From Halanaerobium sp051746665 (lineage in GTDB: Bacteria; Bacillota; Halanaerobiia; Halanaerobiales; Halanaerobiaceae), in contig JBNJFG010000002.1 of NCBI GenBank assembly GCA_051746665.1, positions 1 to 64,000 of the forward strand: 64,000 bases of DNA, read 5' to 3'. Below, piece after piece: positions 1-8,320 of the stretch; within the stretch, counting starts at the first letter, position 1; each line of letters begins with the position of its first letter. Under the pieces are notes generated by a model that did no database searches, was not told the DNA's origin, and worked only from the letters and a program-made list of their open reading frames with translations. A program made the translations under genes and the position numbers.

Positions 1-20
1 TCCAGCTGAGCTATAACCCC
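1..20 (-). tRNA. 5' end of a tRNA gene, cut by the window edge
   Basis: Read on the minus strand, these bases give a 7-base acceptor strand GGGGTTA, then TA, then the D-stem start GCTC and a D-loop with GG. This is the canonical start of a bacterial tRNA. The anticodon lies outside the window, so the amino acid is not determined; the acceptor and D-arm resemble tRNA-Ala, but that is only a guess. Confidence 0.75.
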
Positions 21-151
21 AGAAAATATTTTCTCTTACTCAAATTATAATATAATATATTTTCATTTTTTTCAAATTTAAATTATATTTATCAATTTTC
101 GTCAATTTGAAATTTACAATTTAAATGATTTGAAGGAATTAGAATTATAGC

Positions 152-180
152 TTGAATATAAAATTATTGAGTTATATAAT
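152..180 (+). promoter_or_regulatory. Sigma-A-type promoter for the small gene at 259
   Basis: A -35 box TTGAAT (152-157) and a consensus -10 box TATAAT (175-180) are separated by 17 bases. Transcription would start near 187 and give a leader of about 70 bases. That leader contains a small hairpin (TGCTTA at 220-225 with TAAGCA at 229-234) before the ribosome binding site. Confidence 0.6.
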
Positions 181-258
181 TAAAATAAGAATATTTTGTA
201 TATTACAAAAATGAATCGATGCTTAGATTAAGCAGCAAATAGAATAGGGGGTGTAATA

Positions 259-420
259 ATGTCTTCTATTAATATTAATTTATTAATTGAAAAGCTAAAA
301 GAAATTGAAAATAATTACAGAATGGATAATAATAAATTAAATTATAACAATGGCTTTGCTGATGGTGTTAAAAAGTCAATTAATGAAATTGAAAAAATGA
401 TGGATAAAAATAAAGATTAA
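259..420 (+). CDS. Small hypothetical protein, 53 residues
   Basis: The ATG at 259 follows a good ribosome binding site (AGGGGGTG, about 247-253) and a consensus promoter at 152-180, so this short frame is likely expressed. The product is rich in Asn, Lys, Ile and Glu and reads as two amphipathic helices joined by a YNNGFADG turn. It has no signal peptide, cysteine motif or membrane segment. It stands alone between a tRNA and the sucrose operon. I do not recognise the family and assign no function. The main doubt is its length and low complexity. Confidence 0.55.
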   Translation: MSSININLLIEKLKEIENNYRMDNNKLNYNNGFADGVKKSINEIEKMMDKNKD

Positions 421-474
421 TAAAAAATCACCACAAATAATTATAAAAGTAATTATCTAATTATCAAAGAGTAC

Positions 475-503
475 TTGACATCATTTTTTAAATTATATAT
501 AAT
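475..503 (+). promoter_or_regulatory. Strong sigma-A promoter of the sucrose operon
   Basis: Perfect TTGACA (475-480) and perfect TATAAT (498-503) boxes lie exactly 17 bases apart. The predicted start, near 510, sits just before the operator at 518-533, so a bound repressor would block initiation or clearance. This is the natural promoter for the regulator gene and, by read-through, for the PTS and hydrolase genes. Confidence 0.85.
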
Positions 504-517
504 AAAATTATAGTTTT

Positions 518-533
518 TTGGGACCGTTCCCAA
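518..533. promoter_or_regulatory. LacI-family operator 1 (probable ScrR site)
   Basis: TTGGGACCGTTCCCAA is a near-perfect palindrome with a central CG, the hallmark of LacI/GalR operators. Only one pair next to the centre is mismatched. It lies immediately downstream of the -10 box and upstream of the LacI-type gene, which implies autoregulation. A related palindrome precedes the PTS gene at 1584-1605. Confidence 0.8.
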
Positions 534-563
534 TAATATTTTAAAATGAAGGGAGGCTAAATT

Positions 564-1571
564 ATGACACTTACTATTAAAGAAATTGCCAAATTAGCAG
601 GAGTCTCTAAATCTACAGTATCGAGAGTTATTAATGATTCAGAACATGTTAGTGATCGGGCAAGGGAAAATGTTAAACAAATTATTAAAGAAACTGGTTA
701 TGTTCCAAATTCCCTGGCTAAAAACTTAAAAAGAAATAAAACAGATACAATTGGTGTTGTATTGCCTAAAATAAATACGAGTACTTTTTCGTCTGCAGTT
801 GAAGGAATAAGTAATCTAATGTATAAAAAAGGATATAATATATTATTAACTAATACTAAGTTAAACATCAAAGATGAAATTACATATCTAAAACTTTTAA
901 AAGAAAAAAGAGTTAGAGGGATTATTTTTTTTGCAACAGAGATTACAAATCAACATTTAGAAACAATAAATAAATTGGATATACCTCTAGTTATTGTTGG
1001 TCAGGATACCAGTGAATTGTTGGATTATCCCTGTGTAATTCAGGATGATTTTAACGCTGCTAAAAGCATAGTGAATTATTTAGCCGAACAGGGTCATCAG
1101 AAAATTGCTTATATTGGAGTTAAAGAGAATGATATTGCTGTAGGTAAATTAAGAAAAAAAGCATATTTAAAGGTGCTGGCAGAAAACAATTTTGAAATTA
1201 ATGATAAGTACATGTATCAGGGTGATTTTAGTATTGAATCTGGCTATGAGGGAATGAAAAGAATATTAGAACAGGCAGAAATAATTCCAACAGCAGTTTT
1301 TGCTGTAACTGATCGTCTGGCGTTGGGAGCTATTAAATACCTCAAAGATCAGGGCTATAAGATTCCCGAAGATATATCAGTAGTTGGTATTGGAAATGCA
1401 GATATTAGTTCTTGGGTAGTTCCAGAAATTACTACAATTGATTATGATCATGTTCTGACTGGAGAAAAGGCTTCTGAAATTTTATTAGATCTTATAGATG
1501 GGAGTATAAAAAAAGGAAAAGAAATAATGGATTATCATATTATTAAAAGAAATAGTGTCAGAAAAATATAA
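564..1571 (+). CDS. scrR: LacI/GalR-family repressor of the sucrose operon
   Basis: A 335-residue protein of typical LacI length. The N-terminal helix-turn-helix covers about residues 3-25 (TIKEIAKLAGVSKSTVSRVI), followed by the hinge region and a periplasmic-binding-protein-like sugar-binding core from about residue 60. The ATG has a GGGAGG ribosome binding site at 551-556. Its gene lies directly upstream of a sucrose-type PTS permease and a sucrose-6-phosphate hydrolase, and two LacI-like palindromes flank it. From this context it most likely represses the operon until sucrose or a phosphorylated derivative or fructose is present. The effector itself is inferred, not seen. The symbol follows functional analogy; other clostridial names are possible. 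Confidence 0.85.
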   Translation: MTLTIKEIAKLAGVSKSTVSRVINDSEHVSDRARENVKQIIKETGYVPNSLAKNLKRNKTDTIGVVLPKINTSTFSSAVEGISNLMYKKGYNILLTNTKLNIKDEITYLKLLKEKRVRGIIFFATEITNQHLETINKLDIPLVIVGQDTSELLDYPCVIQDDFNAAKSIVNYLAEQGHQKIAYIGVKENDIAVGKLRKKAYLKVLAENNFEINDKYMYQGDFSIESGYEGMKRILEQAEIIPTAVFAVTDRLALGAIKYLKDQGYKIPEDISVVGIGNADISSWVVPEITTIDYDHVLTGEKASEILLDLIDGSIKKGKEIMDYHIIKRNSVRKI

Positions 1572-1583
1572 AAAATTTATTTA

Positions 1584-1605
1584 TTTTTGGTAACGTTCCC
1601 AAAAA
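1584..1605. promoter_or_regulatory. LacI-family operator 2, before the PTS gene
   Basis: The core GGTAACGTTCCC is flanked by T-runs and A-runs (TTTTTGG and CCAAAAA), giving an 11-base inverted repeat around a central CG with one mismatched pair. It shares the CGTTCCC half with the operator at 518-533. No convincing promoter boxes lie next to it, so it may act as a roadblock to transcription from the upstream promoter or help DNA looping between the two sites, which are about 1070 bases apart. Confidence 0.7.
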
Positions 1606-1692
1606 TGTCAGTAGTTATTTTTTGGGTCGAAAGATTACAGAATTAATTATTTATTAGGTATTTATTAATAAAAAATCTTAAGGAGGATTAAA

Positions 1693-3609
1693 ATGAATTA
1701 TAAAAAAGTTGCTGAACAAATTATTGAAGCAATTGGTGGTAAAGATAATGTTGATAGTGCTGCACATTGTGCGACAAGATTAAGGTTGGTTCTAAAAAAT
1801 GAAAGTAAAAGTGATAAAAATGCAGTAGAAAATATTGAAGGAGTTAAAGGAGCTTTTGTAAATTCTGGTCAGTTTCAAATTATTATTGGCCAGGGTTCAG
1901 TTAATAAGGTATATGCTGAATTTATTAAAATTGCAAATATTAATGAAGCTAGTAAGGGAGAAGTTAAGCGAGCTGCAATGAAAAATTTAAATCCAGCTCA
2001 ACGTTTTGCTAGAACTTTATCGAATATTTTTGTGCCAATTATCCCTGCAATTGTAGCCAGTGGACTGCTGATGGGACTTTTAGGAATGATGCAGACCTAT
2101 GGTTGGGTCAATTCAGATAGTGGATTTATAACACTACTTAATATGTTTTCTAATGCAGCTTTTGTATTTTTGCCGGTATTAGTAGCTTTTAGTGCAGCAA
2201 AAGAATTTAATGCAAATCCTTATCTGGCCTCTGTACTGGGAGCGATTATGATTCATCCAGCTCTCCAGAATGCCTGGACTTTAGGTGATGGAATTGAACA
2301 ATCAATAGAGGTTTTTGGAATGCAGGTTGGTATGGTTGGTTATCAGGGTACAGTTTTACCAATTCTAGTGGCTGTTTGGTTTTTAGGCTATGTTGAGAGA
2401 TCTTTTAGAAAGATTGTTCCTGATGCATTAGATATTATTTTAACACCGTTTTTAACAATACTGACCTCAGGCTTTGTTTCTTTAATGGTAATTGGACCAA
2501 TTATGCGCTTAGCTGGTACCGGTATTTCAACAAGTTTACAGGGGATTTATGATACAACCGGTGTGCTGGCAGGAATGATTTTTGGTGGTCTCTATTCTAC
2601 AATTGTAATTAGTGGTGTACATCACAGCTTTCATGCTATAGAAGCAGGATTATTATCTGAAGTAGGAGTTAACTTATTTTTACCAATCTGGGCGATGGCT
2701 AATACAGCTCAAGGTGGTGCGGCACTGGCAGTTTATTTTAAAACAAATAGAACTAAAATGAAAGCAATAGCCTTACCGGCAGCAACATCATGCTTGTTAG
2801 GAATAACAGAAGCAGCGATTTTTGGTGTTAACTTAAGACTTGTAAAACCATTTGTTGCAGCTGCTATCGGAGGTTTGATTGGTGGAGCTTATGTAGTTTT
2901 CACTAAAGTAGGGATGACTGCTTTAGGTTTAACTGCCCTACCAGGAATGAGTATTGTAGAATCTGGTTCATTACTTAATTATATTATTGGAATGATTTTA
3001 GCCTTTGGTGGAGCTTTTATTTTCACCTGGATACTTGGCTTTGAGGAAGAGCCAGCTGCTGAAGATATAATAGAAGAAAATGAAGAAAAAGATGTTGAAG
3101 CTAAGAAAGAGCTGGATTCAACAAAAATTGATAATGAGAGTAAAATAGAAAAAGCTAAAGAAAAATTATTTTCTCCTGTCAAAGGAGAAATTATAGATTT
3201 AACTGAAGTACCTGATCCAACCTTTGCTCAAAAAATATTGGGAGAAGGAATAGCTTTTAAACCAGAAAATGGTGAAATTGTAGCTCCTGTTGATGCAAAA
3301 GTAGTTAACTTATTTGACACTAAACATGCTGTCGGATTGGAAACAGAATCAGGTGTAGAAATTTTAATACATATTGGTTTAGATACAGTCCAGATGGGCG
3401 GAGAAGGTTTTAAAGCTTTTATAAAACAAGGAGATACTGTACAGGTAGGAGATAAACTAATAGAAGTTGATCTTGGTTTAGTAGAAGAAAAAGCAGAGTC
3501 AATTATAACTCCAATGGTAATTACAAATACAGCTGATTTTGATGAAATCACTAGTGCAGCAGCTGGTAAGGTTGACTTTGGAGATAAAGTAATAGAAATT
3601 AAACTTTAG
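1693..3609 (+). CDS. scrA: Sucrose-type PTS permease, IIBCA in one polypeptide
   Basis: A 638-residue phosphotransferase-system permease that imports and phosphorylates its sugar, most likely sucrose to sucrose-6-phosphate. The EIIB domain is first, with the phosphorylated cysteine at C26 (CATRLRL). A membrane EIIC domain covers about residues 105-450. An acidic and lysine-rich linker (about 455-490) leads to a glucose-type EIIA domain with the active histidine at H560 (IHIGLDTV). Many sucrose permeases lack IIA and borrow it from the glucose system; here all three are fused. The AAGGAGG ribosome binding site (1680-1686) supports the ATG. The following hydrolase gene is only 9 bases away. Specificity is inferred from the hydrolase; trehalose and beta-glucoside permeases share the same architecture. 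Confidence 0.88.
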   Translation: MNYKKVAEQIIEAIGGKDNVDSAAHCATRLRLVLKNESKSDKNAVENIEGVKGAFVNSGQFQIIIGQGSVNKVYAEFIKIANINEASKGEVKRAAMKNLNPAQRFARTLSNIFVPIIPAIVASGLLMGLLGMMQTYGWVNSDSGFITLLNMFSNAAFVFLPVLVAFSAAKEFNANPYLASVLGAIMIHPALQNAWTLGDGIEQSIEVFGMQVGMVGYQGTVLPILVAVWFLGYVERSFRKIVPDALDIILTPFLTILTSGFVSLMVIGPIMRLAGTGISTSLQGIYDTTGVLAGMIFGGLYSTIVISGVHHSFHAIEAGLLSEVGVNLFLPIWAMANTAQGGAALAVYFKTNRTKMKAIALPAATSCLLGITEAAIFGVNLRLVKPFVAAAIGGLIGGAYVVFTKVGMTALGLTALPGMSIVESGSLLNYIIGMILAFGGAFIFTWILGFEEEPAAEDIIEENEEKDVEAKKELDSTKIDNESKIEKAKEKLFSPVKGEIIDLTEVPDPTFAQKILGEGIAFKPENGEIVAPVDAKVVNLFDTKHAVGLETESGVEILIHIGLDTVQMGGEGFKAFIKQGDTVQVGDKLIEVDLGLVEEKAESIITPMVITNTADFDEITSAAAGKVDFGDKVIEIKL

Positions 3610-3618
3610 GTGATGAAT

Positions 3619-5106
3619 ATGATAAATGAGGAAGAATTATTAAAAAAAGCATATCAGGCTATTGATTCTAAAAAAGAAAAAGCAGCAGATGATTATTATC
3701 GCTTAAATTATCATATTATGCCTCCAGCTGGATTATTAAATGACCCAAATGGCTTTATTCAGTTTGAAGGTGATTATCATCTTTTTTATCAGTTTAATCC
3801 TTTTGCTACAAGTCATGGAGCTAAATTCTGGGCTCATCTAAAAAGTAAAAATCTTGTTGACTGGCAGGAGCTTCCTTTAGCTCTCGCTCCTGCTCAAAGT
3901 TATGAAACACACGGCTGTTATTCTGGAAGTGCTGTTAATAATAATGGGACTATGACTTTGATTTATACTGGTAATGTTAAGGATGAAAATGATAATCGGG
4001 AAACTTATCAATGTTTAGCAGTAACAGAAGATGGAGTTAATTTTGAAAAGCTGGGTCCGGTAATTAATAATCAGCCAGACGGCTATACCCGTCATTTTAG
4101 GGATCCAAAAGTCTGGCAGAAAGATGGAATTTGGTATCTTGTTATTGGAACTCAAAATATTAATAAAAAAGGAAGAGTTTTATTATATAGATCTGAAGCT
4201 TTAAAAGAATGGGATCTCATGGGAGAAGTTGTGGACAGCAGTATTAATAATTTAGATGATAGTGTTTACATGTGGGAATGTCCTGATATGTTTACTTTAA
4301 AGGGAAAAGAAGTTTTAATTGGCTCTCCTCAGGGAATAAATGCAAAAGAAGATTTATATAATAATATACATCAGAGTGGTTATCTAGTAGGAGAGCTTAA
4401 CTATCAGACTGGAGAATTTAAGCATCAGGAATTTAAAGAATTAGATCGCGGTTTTGATTTTTATGCAGCTCAGACAACAGGTGATAAAAAGGGAAGAAGA
4501 ATTTTAATTGCCTGGATGGGTTTACCAGATCAAAAAGAAAACTATCTAGAAAGAGAGAATGGTTGGGTTCATACAATGACTATTCCTAGAATTCTAGAAC
4601 TGAATGCAGATAATAAATTAATTCAGAAACCTGTACCTGAACTAAAATCACTCAGAAGTGAAAAGATAGTCCATCAAAATATAAAAATTGATAGTGAAGA
4701 AATTGAATTAGCTAATATTGAAGGTGACAGCCTAGAATTGATTGTGGAATTTAAAAATATTGATGCAGAACAGTTTGGCCTTAAATTGCGAACTGCTGCT
4801 GATGATAGTCAGAAAACTACAATTTTCTATGATCAAAAAACCAAAAAATTAATATTTGACAGAAGTAATTCTGGAAAAGGAGAAAATGGAATTCGAAGTT
4901 GTTTAATTGAAAATAAGGGCAGTTTAAAATTGCATTTTTTTGTTGATACTTCTTCAATAGAACTTTTTGTAAATAATGGTCAGGAAGTTTTTACAAGTAG
5001 AGTTTATCCTCAACCTGAAAATAAAAAGATTAAATTCTTTGCTATAAATGGAAAAGTAAATATAAAAGAAATTAGACAGTGGAAGTTGACTAAAAAAAGA
5101 TTTTGA
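3619..5106 (+). CDS. scrB: Sucrose-6-phosphate hydrolase (GH32 invertase)
   Basis: A 495-residue glycoside hydrolase family 32 enzyme that cleaves sucrose-6-phosphate into glucose-6-phosphate and fructose in the cytoplasm. The family motifs are all present: NDPNG at 41-45 with nucleophile D42, RDP at 161-163 (transition-state stabiliser D162), and ECPD at 220-223 with acid/base E220. A five-bladed propeller is followed by a C-terminal beta-sandwich from about residue 340. There is no signal peptide, which fits an intracellular phosphorylated substrate. The ATG at 3619 was chosen because AGGTG at 3608-3612 lies 6 bases upstream; GTG 3610 and ATG 3613 are too close to it. The gene is translationally close to scrA and ends at a strong terminator. 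Confidence 0.92.
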   Translation: MINEEELLKKAYQAIDSKKEKAADDYYRLNYHIMPPAGLLNDPNGFIQFEGDYHLFYQFNPFATSHGAKFWAHLKSKNLVDWQELPLALAPAQSYETHGCYSGSAVNNNGTMTLIYTGNVKDENDNRETYQCLAVTEDGVNFEKLGPVINNQPDGYTRHFRDPKVWQKDGIWYLVIGTQNINKKGRVLLYRSEALKEWDLMGEVVDSSINNLDDSVYMWECPDMFTLKGKEVLIGSPQGINAKEDLYNNIHQSGYLVGELNYQTGEFKHQEFKELDRGFDFYAAQTTGDKKGRRILIAWMGLPDQKENYLERENGWVHTMTIPRILELNADNKLIQKPVPELKSLRSEKIVHQNIKIDSEEIELANIEGDSLELIVEFKNIDAEQFGLKLRTAADDSQKTTIFYDQKTKKLIFDRSNSGKGENGIRSCLIENKGSLKLHFFVDTSSIELFVNNGQEVFTSRVYPQPENKKIKFFAINGKVNIKEIRQWKLTKKRF

Positions 5107-5153
5107 TTTGAATATGGTTTTTAAAAACAGAAAAAAGCGTCTTGAATTGATAT

Positions 5154-5214
5154 AATCCCCTTTTGGTAGACAGATTAAATAATAAGAACTGTTCTATCAA
5201 AAAGGGGATTTTTT
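5154..5214 (+). terminator. Intrinsic terminator of the sucrose operon
   Basis: A long hairpin pairs AATCCCCTTTT near 5154 with AAAAAGGGGATT ending at 5210. The stem continues inward (GGTAGACAG with CTGTTCTATC, imperfect), and T residues follow at 5209-5214. It also lies between convergent genes and may serve the minus-strand epimerase. Confidence 0.85.
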
Positions 5215-5252
5215 AAACTATTTAAAAACTATCGACTTATTTTTTGGGTTTT

Positions 5253-6248
5253 CTAATATTTATTTTCTTCAATAATCTTATCCATTAAAGTATTCCATTC
5301 TTGATCAATAGTTTTTAGTTTAGGATGAGCATCAAACCATTTAATAGATTCTTTAACACCTTCAGCAAAAGGAATCACTGCTTTAAATTGGGGAACAAAG
5401 CGTTTAATTTTAGAATTATCAAAAACAACACTTACAGCTTTATCTCCCAATAATTTACCCCGATAAATATCATCATATTCAGCTATTTTTTCAGAAGCTA
5501 CATGTACTAATTCAATATTTTCTACTCCTGCCGCTGATGCTAAGGCTCTATATATTTGATTCCAATTTAAAGTTTCATCAGAAGTTATTTGAAAAGCATG
5601 TCCAATAGCCTGTATATTACCAATTAAACCGATAAATGCCTGAGCAAAATCACTGTTATGAGTCATTGTCCAAAGTGAATTGCCATCACCATGTACCAGT
5701 ACTTTTTTTCCTTTACGTATTCTATCTACTAAAGTCCAGGGAGCTTTAGAACTGTTTATAGCAGCTGGTATAGATGTTTTTCCATAAGTATGTGAGGGTC
5801 TAACAATAGTTATTGGGAAGTTGTTTTTTCTGTATTCGGCCATTAAAATGTTTTCACAAGCAATTTTTTTCTGCGAATATTCCCAGTATGGATTGGCAAG
5901 TGGTGTTGATTCATCAATTAAATAACTTGTTTGTGGTTTTTGATAAGCTGAAGCTGAGCTAATAAAAATATATTGATCAGTTTTATCTTTAAAAATTTCA
6001 ATATCATTTTTTATATGCTCGGGACTAAAGGCTACCCAATCAACTACAGCATCAAATTTATGATCCTGCAGCTTTTTCTTTGCTTCTTCTTGGTTGCGAA
6101 TGTTACCTTCAATTATTTTTGCTTTTTTAGGAGCCAATTGATTATTATTACCTCGATTAAATAGATATAAATCTATACCTTTTTCGACTGCAAGTTCTGA
6201 TACTGCTTGACTAATTGTGCCTGTTCCACCAATAAATAATACTTTCAT
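5253..6248 (-). CDS. NAD-dependent epimerase/dehydratase family protein
   Basis: A 331-residue Rossmann-fold protein of the extended short-chain dehydrogenase family. The N-terminus has the nucleotide-binding glycine motif GGTGTIS (residues 7-13), and a YSQKK sequence near residue 130 supplies the YxxxK catalytic pair. The substrate is not evident; relatives act on nucleotide sugars or are chloroplast-type RNA-binding homologues. The ATG at 6248 was chosen because the ribosome binding site AAGGAG (6262-6257) lies 8 bases upstream, whereas the longer GTG start would overlap it. It is a single gene, convergent with the sucrose operon. Confidence 0.8.
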   Translation of the reverse strand: MKVLFIGGTGTISQAVSELAVEKGIDLYLFNRGNNNQLAPKKAKIIEGNIRNQEEAKKKLQDHKFDAVVDWVAFSPEHIKNDIEIFKDKTDQYIFISSASAYQKPQTSYLIDESTPLANPYWEYSQKKIACENILMAEYRKNNFPITIVRPSHTYGKTSIPAAINSSKAPWTLVDRIRKGKKVLVHGDGNSLWTMTHNSDFAQAFIGLIGNIQAIGHAFQITSDETLNWNQIYRALASAAGVENIELVHVASEKIAEYDDIYRGKLLGDKAVSVVFDNSKIKRFVPQFKAVIPFAEGVKESIKWFDAHPKLKTIDQEWNTLMDKIIEENKY

Positions 6249-6536
6249 ATATTCCACTCCTTTTTGGTTTTTATTGAAATATGTAGTTTAGATACAGAAT
6301 TAAATATAAAATTTTTTACTTTCTTATTTAATATATTCACTATCATTTCTTTTATTCCTTTAAAAAGCTTTTTTAATCAATTGATTATAATTTTTGCTTA
6401 GATGCTGAATTTTAAGTATCTTTTTTTGTTGTAAAGAAATAAAATAAGTGATAAGATAAATGATAAGAATTATAATTTAATAAGTTAATGTGATAGAGTT
6501 TTACAATAATTATATAATATGGAAAGGAAGATTTAT

Positions 6537-6806
6537 GTGAAAGCGATAATTACTGTTATTGGTGTTGATAGAATTGGAATAATATCTGAAGTAAGTACTC
6601 TCTTAGCAGCTGAAAAAGTCAATATTTTAGATATTAACCAAACAGTTCTTGATGATTACTTTACTATGACAATGCTTGTGAGCCTGGAAAAACTTGAGAT
6701 TCCGTTAGATGAATTGAAAAACGAATTGGTAGAAAAAGGAGAAAAATTAGGAGTATCGATTAGATTACAGCATGAGGATATATTCCGCTCAATGCATAGG
6801 ATTTAA
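6537..6806 (+). CDS. ACT domain-containing protein, UPF0237 family
   Basis: An 89-residue stand-alone ACT domain (beta-alpha-beta-beta-alpha-beta fold) beginning MKAIITVIGVDRIGIISEV. ACT domains bind small ligands, often amino acids. I chose the GTG at 6537 because family members start with this K-A-I-I-T-V sequence and AGGAAG sits about 7 bases upstream; the ATG at 6519 would add six residues and overlap a TATAAT-like stretch. The next gene is the UPF0210 protein; the two are a conserved pair in many Firmicutes, so this protein may regulate or partner it. The biochemical role is unknown. Confidence 0.85.
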   Translation: MKAIITVIGVDRIGIISEVSTLLAAEKVNILDINQTVLDDYFTMTMLVSLEKLEIPLDELKNELVEKGEKLGVSIRLQHEDIFRSMHRI

Positions 6807-6867
6807 GTGTTATTAAGTTATTCTAGAAAAATATTTTATTTTTGTAAGATAGAAGGGAAGTGAGTTA

Positions 6868-8226
6868 ATGTTAAATACATATGAAATAATGGAAACAATA
6901 AGAATGTTGGAAGAAGAAAAATTAGATATAAGGACAGTAACTATGGGGATTTCACTTAGTGATTGTGCAGATAGTGATGGTGAAAAAGCCCGACAAAAAA
7001 TCTATAATAAAATTATAAATTATGCTGGTGATTTAGTTGAAACTGCTGAGGAAATCGAAGTCAAATATGATATTCCAATTATTAATAAAAGAATTTCTGT
7101 AACGCCAATTTCACTGATAGCAGCAGCAAGTGAAGATGATGATTACATAGAATTTGCTAAAACTCTTGATAAAGCGGCAAAAGATGTGGGAGTTGATTTT
7201 ATTGGTGGCTTTTCTGCATTAGTACATAAGGGAATGACTGAGGCTGATAAAAAATTGATCAGCTCAATTCCTGAAGCATTAGCACAAACTGAACGGGTTT
7301 GTTCTTCAGTTAATATTGGAACTACCAGAGCGGGATTGAATATGGATGCTGTAGCACAGATGGGGCATGTTGTTAAAAAATGTGCAGAGCTTACCGCTGA
7401 TAATGGAGGTGTAGCAGCCAGTAAATTAGTTGTTTTTGCTAATGCACCTGAAGATAATCCCTTTATGGCAGGAGCTTTTCATGGTGTTGGTGAAGGCGAA
7501 TGTATGATAAATGTTGGTATTTCTGGCCCAGGTGCAGTTAAAGCTGCTTTAACTAAGGTAAAAGGTGAACCATTTGACATGGTTGCAGAAACTATTAAAA
7601 AGACAGCTTTTAAAATTACTAGAATGGGACAGCTGGTTGCAAAAGAAGCATCAGAAAAACTTGGAGTAACAGCCGGTATCGTTGATTTATCTCTTGCTCC
7701 TACACCAGCTGTAGGAGATAGTGTTGCCCGAATTTTAGAAGAAATGGGAGTTGAAGTTGCTGGTGCTCATGGAACCACAGCGGCACTTGCGCTTTTAAAT
7801 GATGCAGTTAAAAAAGGTGGAGTAATGGCTTCCTCTCATGTTGGAGGATTAAGTGGAGCCTTTATTCCTGTTAGTGAAGATGCTGGTATGATTGAAGCTG
7901 TGGAAAAAGGAGCCTTAAGTATTGAAAAACTAGAAGCAATGACTGCAGTTTGTTCGGTTGGTCTGGATATGATTGCACTGCCTGGAAAAACAACTGCAGA
8001 CACAATTTCAGCTATTATTGCTGATGAAGCTGCTATTGGTATGGTTAATCATAAAACAACTGCTGTTAGAGTTATTCCGGTTCCCGGTAAAGATGTGGGA
8101 GAAGAAGTAGTTTATGGAGGTTTATTTGGACGAGCACCAATTATGAAAGTCAGCAATTTTTCCAGCAGTGATTTTATTGCTAGAGGTGGACGGATCCCTG
8201 CACCACTGCAGAGCTTAAAAAATTAA
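6868..8226 (+). CDS. UPF0210 / DUF711 family protein (PFL-like fold)
   Basis: A 452-residue protein matching the UPF0210 family in length and in its conserved central region (VNIGTTRAGLNMDAVAQMG and the later glycine-rich AGAFHGVGEGE). Structures in this family resemble the glycyl-radical/pyruvate formate-lyase barrel, but the enzymatic reaction has not been settled as far as I know, and I see no terminal glycyl-radical motif here. It follows the ACT-domain gene by 61 bases with its own GGGAAGTGAG ribosome binding site. Linkage suggests ligand-responsive control of an unknown metabolic step. Confidence 0.85.
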   Translation: MLNTYEIMETIRMLEEEKLDIRTVTMGISLSDCADSDGEKARQKIYNKIINYAGDLVETAEEIEVKYDIPIINKRISVTPISLIAAASEDDDYIEFAKTLDKAAKDVGVDFIGGFSALVHKGMTEADKKLISSIPEALAQTERVCSSVNIGTTRAGLNMDAVAQMGHVVKKCAELTADNGGVAASKLVVFANAPEDNPFMAGAFHGVGEGECMINVGISGPGAVKAALTKVKGEPFDMVAETIKKTAFKITRMGQLVAKEASEKLGVTAGIVDLSLAPTPAVGDSVARILEEMGVEVAGAHGTTAALALLNDAVKKGGVMASSHVGGLSGAFIPVSEDAGMIEAVEKGALSIEKLEAMTAVCSVGLDMIALPGKTTADTISAIIADEAAIGMVNHKTTAVRVIPVPGKDVGEEVVYGGLFGRAPIMKVSNFSSSDFIARGGRIPAPLQSLKN

Positions 8227-8320
8227 AAGTATACAATAAATATAATATTATTTACTAAAATATAGATGGCTGAATGATTATTTATTCTCATTTGGCTAAA
8301 TTAGAAGTGGAGGTTATTTG

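Noticed and set aside
3228..3551. Minus-strand open frame inside the PTS gene
   Set aside because: Antisense shadow of the IIA domain with Ser/Thr/Pro-rich composition, no ribosome binding site and no recognisable family.
6258..6536. Promoter for the ACT-domain gene at TATAAT 6513-6518
   Set aside because: There is no matching -35 and the start would fall onto the ribosome binding site, so I did not list it. I see nothing else clear in this 279-base gap.
8227..8320. Promoter or small gene between UPF0210 and galM
   Set aside because: Only AT-rich sequence; no convincing promoter, terminator or coding frame.
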